Of a stretch of 64,000 bases of DNA, positions 61,537 through 64,000 are shown in pieces. Source of the DNA: Bradyrhizobium sp. CCBAU 53338 (lineage in GTDB: Bacteria; Pseudomonadota; Alphaproteobacteria; Rhizobiales; Xanthobacteraceae); assembly GCF_015291665.1 (NCBI RefSeq), contig NZ_CP030048.1:3348001-3412000 (forward strand). The letters run 5' to 3'. A program made the translations under genes and the position numbers. The notes beneath the pieces were generated by a model. The model searched no databases and was not told the DNA's origin. It was given only the letters and a program-made list of their open reading frames with translations. Position 1 is the first letter of the stretch, and every line of letters begins with the position of its first letter.

Positions 61537-63267
61537 ATGACCAACCTGTTAACGGCGAAATTTCTGCCGCAGTTCAAGCTGGGCACCAAGGCCGTCCTGT
61601 GTGCCGTGCTGCTGATTGCGATGAACACTGCATTGGTGGTCGGGGCCGGCTACTGGTCGCTCACCTCTGCCTTCAACGATCGTGCACTGCGCGACATCGA
61701 GGTCAGCCTGCGCACGCTGGCGCTGGCCTTCGCCGAGGTCGTTCCCGACGCGAAGATCACGATTCGGGATGGCGCGGTAGCGCGCGCCGAGATCGCCAAG
61801 ATGCCTGACTTCAGGGATCACGCCATCGTCGATCGCGCGGTGTCCTATGTCGGCGGCAATGCGACCCTGTTCGTGTTTGACGATGCGAGCGGGCAGTTCG
61901 TCCGCCGCTCGACCAACGTGAAGAAGGAGAACGGCGAGCGCGCCGTCGGGACCCAGCTTGCCGCCGACCACCCGGCACAAGCCGTCCTGCGACGCGGCGA
62001 GGCTTATAAGGGCCCGGCTACGCTGTTCGGCAAGTCCTTCATGACCGCATATTTTCCGATCGCGGATGCGACCGGCAAGGTCGTCGGCATTCTCTATGTC
62101 GGCATTCCGATGGCGCAGTACGAGAGCATGCTTGGCCAGGCCATGTCGAGCATGGCGGTCGCGGCCGGCATCGCGGCCCTGCTGGTCCTGGTGCTCACCA
62201 TGCTGGTCGTCCGCCGCATCACCAAGCCGCTCACCTCGGTTACCCGCTCGCTGACGGCGCTAGCCAACGGCCAGAGCGATGTCGCGATCGATTGCGAGGA
62301 CCGTGCCGACGAGATCGGCGAGATCGCGCGTACCGTTGCGGTGTTTAAGAGCAATTCGCTGGAGCGGGCGCGGCTGCGCAGCGAGCAGGCGGAAGCCGCG
62401 GCTGCCGCCGTCGAACAGCGCAAGGCCGACCTTCGCAACTTCGTTGCCGAATTCCGCGGCGGTGTCGGCGGCATCCTCGACAAGGTGCTGCATTCTTCCG
62501 GCGAATTCGAGCGCGTGGCGCGGCAATTGACCGACACTGCGCGCTCCACCGCTGACCTGTCGGCGAAATCGGCCGGCGCGTCCGAGCAAGCTTCCGACCA
62601 CGTCCGAGCGGCGGCGTCAGCGTCGGATGAGCTGTCGCAGTCGATCTCCGAAATCACCCGTCGCGTGCAGGAATCCAACGCGATTTCCGCCGAGGCGGTG
62701 CAGCAGGCCGAGGCCACCGACCAGCGCATCGCGAAGCTCTCGGAAGCCGGCGCGCGCATCGGCGACGTCGTCAAGCTGATCACCTCGATTGCCGAGCAGA
62801 CCAATCTCCTGGCGCTGAACGCGACCATCGAGGCCGCGCGCGCGGGCGATGCGGGCCGTGGCTTTGCGGTGGTGGCCCAGGAGGTCAAGACGCTCGCCGG
62901 CCAGACCGCGAAAGCGACCGACGAGATCTCGACCCAGATCGCGAGCATGCAGCTTGCGACCGAGGAGTCCGTGACCGCAATCAAGGCGATAACCGAGACC
63001 ATTGAGCGCATCAGCGGCATTGCGGGCTCGATCTCGGCTGCGGTGGAGCAGCAGCGCAGCGCCACCCACAGCATCGCGGCCAGCGTTCGCGCCGCGGCCT
63101 CCGGCACGGCCGACGTCGCCGTCAATGTCCGCCATGCGGCCGAGGGCGCGAGCGAGACGGGCGAGACCTCGAGCCGGATGTTTGCCTCCGCCAAGGCCCT
63201 GTCGGGCGAGAGCCTGCATCTGAAGGCCGAGGTCGACGGCTTCCTCGACCGCGTGCAGGCGGCTTGA
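61537..63267 (+). CDS. Methyl-accepting chemotaxis protein with Cache-type sensor
   Basis: 576 residues from the ATG at 61537. TM1 about 17-40; a periplasmic single Cache-like domain about 45-195 with [23 protein letters not shown] and [30 protein letters not shown]2 about 206-228; HAMP; then the long cytoplasmic coiled coil with the signalling hairpin [20 protein letters not shown] (near 418) and [18 protein letters not shown]. It sends attractant or repellent signals to CheA. No CheW/CheA gene is adjacent. Confidence 0.93.
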   Translation: MTNLLTAKFLPQFKLGTKAVLCAVLLIAMNTALVVGAGYWSLTSAFNDRALRDIEVSLRTLALAFAEVVPDAKITIRDGAVARAEIAKMPDFRDHAIVDRAVSYVGGNATLFVFDDASGQFVRRSTNVKKENGERAVGTQLAADHPAQAVLRRGEAYKGPATLFGKSFMTAYFPIADATGKVVGILYVGIPMAQYESMLGQAMSSMAVAAGIAALLVLVLTMLVVRRITKPLTSVTRSLTALANGQSDVAIDCEDRADEIGEIARTVAVFKSNSLERARLRSEQAEAAAAAVEQRKADLRNFVAEFRGGVGGILDKVLHSSGEFERVARQLTDTARSTADLSAKSAGASEQASDHVRAAASASDELSQSISEITRRVQESNAISAEAVQQAEATDQRIAKLSEAGARIGDVVKLITSIAEQTNLLALNATIEAARAGDAGRGFAVVAQEVKTLAGQTAKATDEISTQIASMQLATEESVTAIKAITETIERISGIAGSISAAVEQQRSATHSIAASVRAAASGTADVAVNVRHAAEGASETGETSSRMFASAKALSGESLHLKAEVDGFLDRVQAA

Positions 63268-63359
63268 TCCCGGACTGGCGGACTGAAACCATCAGCCCGC
63301 CGTGACGTAACTGACGGCATGATGAACTGCCCGCAAAATGGCGGGCAGGGAGGCCGCCA

Positions 63360-63752
63360 GTGAACCGCATCGCCGTGCTTTACGTTGCAACCCTTGTCGT
63401 CCTGATCGGCCTGGACATCCTGTTCCTCGGCCTGATCGCCAAGGGCTTCTTCACCGCTGAAGTTGGCGACATGCTGGGCGAGCTGAAGCCTTTGCCCGCG
63501 ATCCTGTTCTATCTGCTCTACGTCGTCGGCATCCTGACCTTCGTCAGCGGCGCGACCGGCGCAACCTCGCAGTCAACGCTGTTATACGGCGCGCTGTTCG
63601 GGCTGTTTTGCTATGCGACGTTCGATCTCACCGCGCTGGCGCTGCTCAAGCACTGGAGCTGGCCGGTCGCGTTCCTCGACATCGGCTGGGGCGCGGTGGT
63701 GACCGCGGTCTCATCGACCGCGGGTCTGTTGGTGGCGGATCGTGTGACTTGA
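63360..63752 (+). CDS. DUF2177 family membrane protein
   Basis: 130 residues with a GTG start at 63360 (GGGAGGCCGCCA upstream). Four membrane spans. Seen are YVATLVVLIGLDILFLGLIAKGFF, AILFYLLYVVGILTFV, YGALFGLFCYATFDLTALALLKHW and VAFLDIGWGAVVTAVSS, the family layout. Function unknown. Confidence 0.88.
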   Translation: MNRIAVLYVATLVVLIGLDILFLGLIAKGFFTAEVGDMLGELKPLPAILFYLLYVVGILTFVSGATGATSQSTLLYGALFGLFCYATFDLTALALLKHWSWPVAFLDIGWGAVVTAVSSTAGLLVADRVT

Positions 63753-63755
63753 GAC

Positions 63756-63838
63756 CGTCATTCCGGGGACGGTCCGCAGGATCGAACCCGGAATCTCGAG
63801 ATCCCGGGTTCGATGCTGGCGCATCGCCCGGGATGACG
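63756..63838. repeat. Dispersed palindrome, CGTCATTCCGG family, copy 2
   Basis: CGTCATTCCGGGGACGGTCC at the left and GCGCATCGCCCGGGATGACG at the right, with inner TCGAACCCGGAATCTCGAG and ATCCCGGGTTCGATGC forming a strong stem. Related to 9385-9464. It lies between converging DUF2177 and peroxiredoxin genes. Confidence 0.85.
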
Positions 63839-63843
63839 ATTGA

Positions 63844-64000
63844 TCATTTAGGCTGCGGCACGATGCGGATATAGGGCTTCGGCTCCTTCCATCCCTGCGG
63901 ATAGATCGTCTTGGCCTCGTCGTTGGAGACCGAGCCCGCGATGATGACGTCGTCGCCCTGCGACCAGTCGGCCGGCGTTGCGACGCGATGCTTTGCGGTG
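63844..64000 (-). CDS. 1-Cys peroxiredoxin (Prx6 type), 3' part only
   Basis: The complement reads HRVATPADWSQGDDVIIAGSVSNDEAKTIYP, then WKEPKPYIRIVPQPK and TGA (63844-63846). These are the C-terminal residues of Prx6/1-Cys peroxiredoxins, which reduce peroxides. The VATPADW and KPYIR positions are family marks. The catalytic part lies beyond the window edge. Confidence 0.85.
   Translation of the reverse strand, partial: TAKHRVATPADWSQGDDVIIAGSVSNDEAKTIYPQGWKEPKPYIRIVPQPK

Overview
The window is high-G+C DNA from an alphaproteobacterium of the Bradyrhizobium type. The gene order of the spc-alpha ribosomal operon, the RpoA and short-LID adenylate kinase sequences, the ATP12 and host-attachment genes, and several families of interspersed palindromes all fit Bradyrhizobium or a close relative. 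The species cannot be named from the sequence alone. Apart from one insertion sequence and one lower-G+C gene it looks like core chromosome.

Bases 1-10016 carry the end of the S10 operon and the whole spc-alpha operon: rpsQ (partial), rplN, rplX, rplE, rpsN, rpsH, rplF, rplR, rpsE, rpmD, rplO, secY, adk, rpsM, rpsK, rpoA and rplQ, closed by a strong intrinsic terminator. Adk carries a C-terminal tail of about 92 residues, rich in Lys and Ala, that resembles histone H1. Two dispersed palindromes sit inside the operon.

Bases 10017-26002 hold a frameshifted cytochrome c remnant, an SDR with a DUF1330 protein, a ClC antiporter joined to hisC, a quinone-oxidoreductase-like gene divergent from an HxlR regulator, an OprO/P-type porin, a Do-type protease overlapping rarA, an RluA pseudouridine synthase, the ATP12 assembly factor, and a FliK-like plus FlhB-C-domain pair.

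Bases 26148-36422 hold pccB, then a lower-G+C Abi-alpha (DUF4393) gene wedged behind it, followed by small membrane and secreted proteins, a GST, an ArsR-type regulator divergent from NIPSNAP, monooxygenase and PEP-mutase-like genes, a TRIC-type channel and a three-haem cytochrome c.

Bases 36705-45972 form a catabolic block: a fused indolepyruvate ferredoxin oxidoreductase, then an SCP2-type thiolase, a DUF35 partner, a hydratase-2 MaoC protein, an MFE-2-type 3-hydroxyacyl-CoA dehydrogenase, a DHDPS-family aldolase and a NUDT19-like Nudix hydrolase. Together the middle genes look like an R-specific, peroxisome-like beta-oxidation set.

Bases 46052-64000 hold two EamA transporters, a PAS sensor kinase without a neighbouring regulator, a GrlR-like protein, several secreted small proteins, tRNA-Arg(UCG) with an IS481-type element 10 bp downstream, an AraC regulator, a host-attachment protein, a putative zincin-like protein, an H1-like protein, a photolyase that lacks a normal start codon, a chemoreceptor, a DUF2177 protein and the end of a 1-Cys peroxiredoxin. 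No CRISPR array, prophage or complete defence island was seen.
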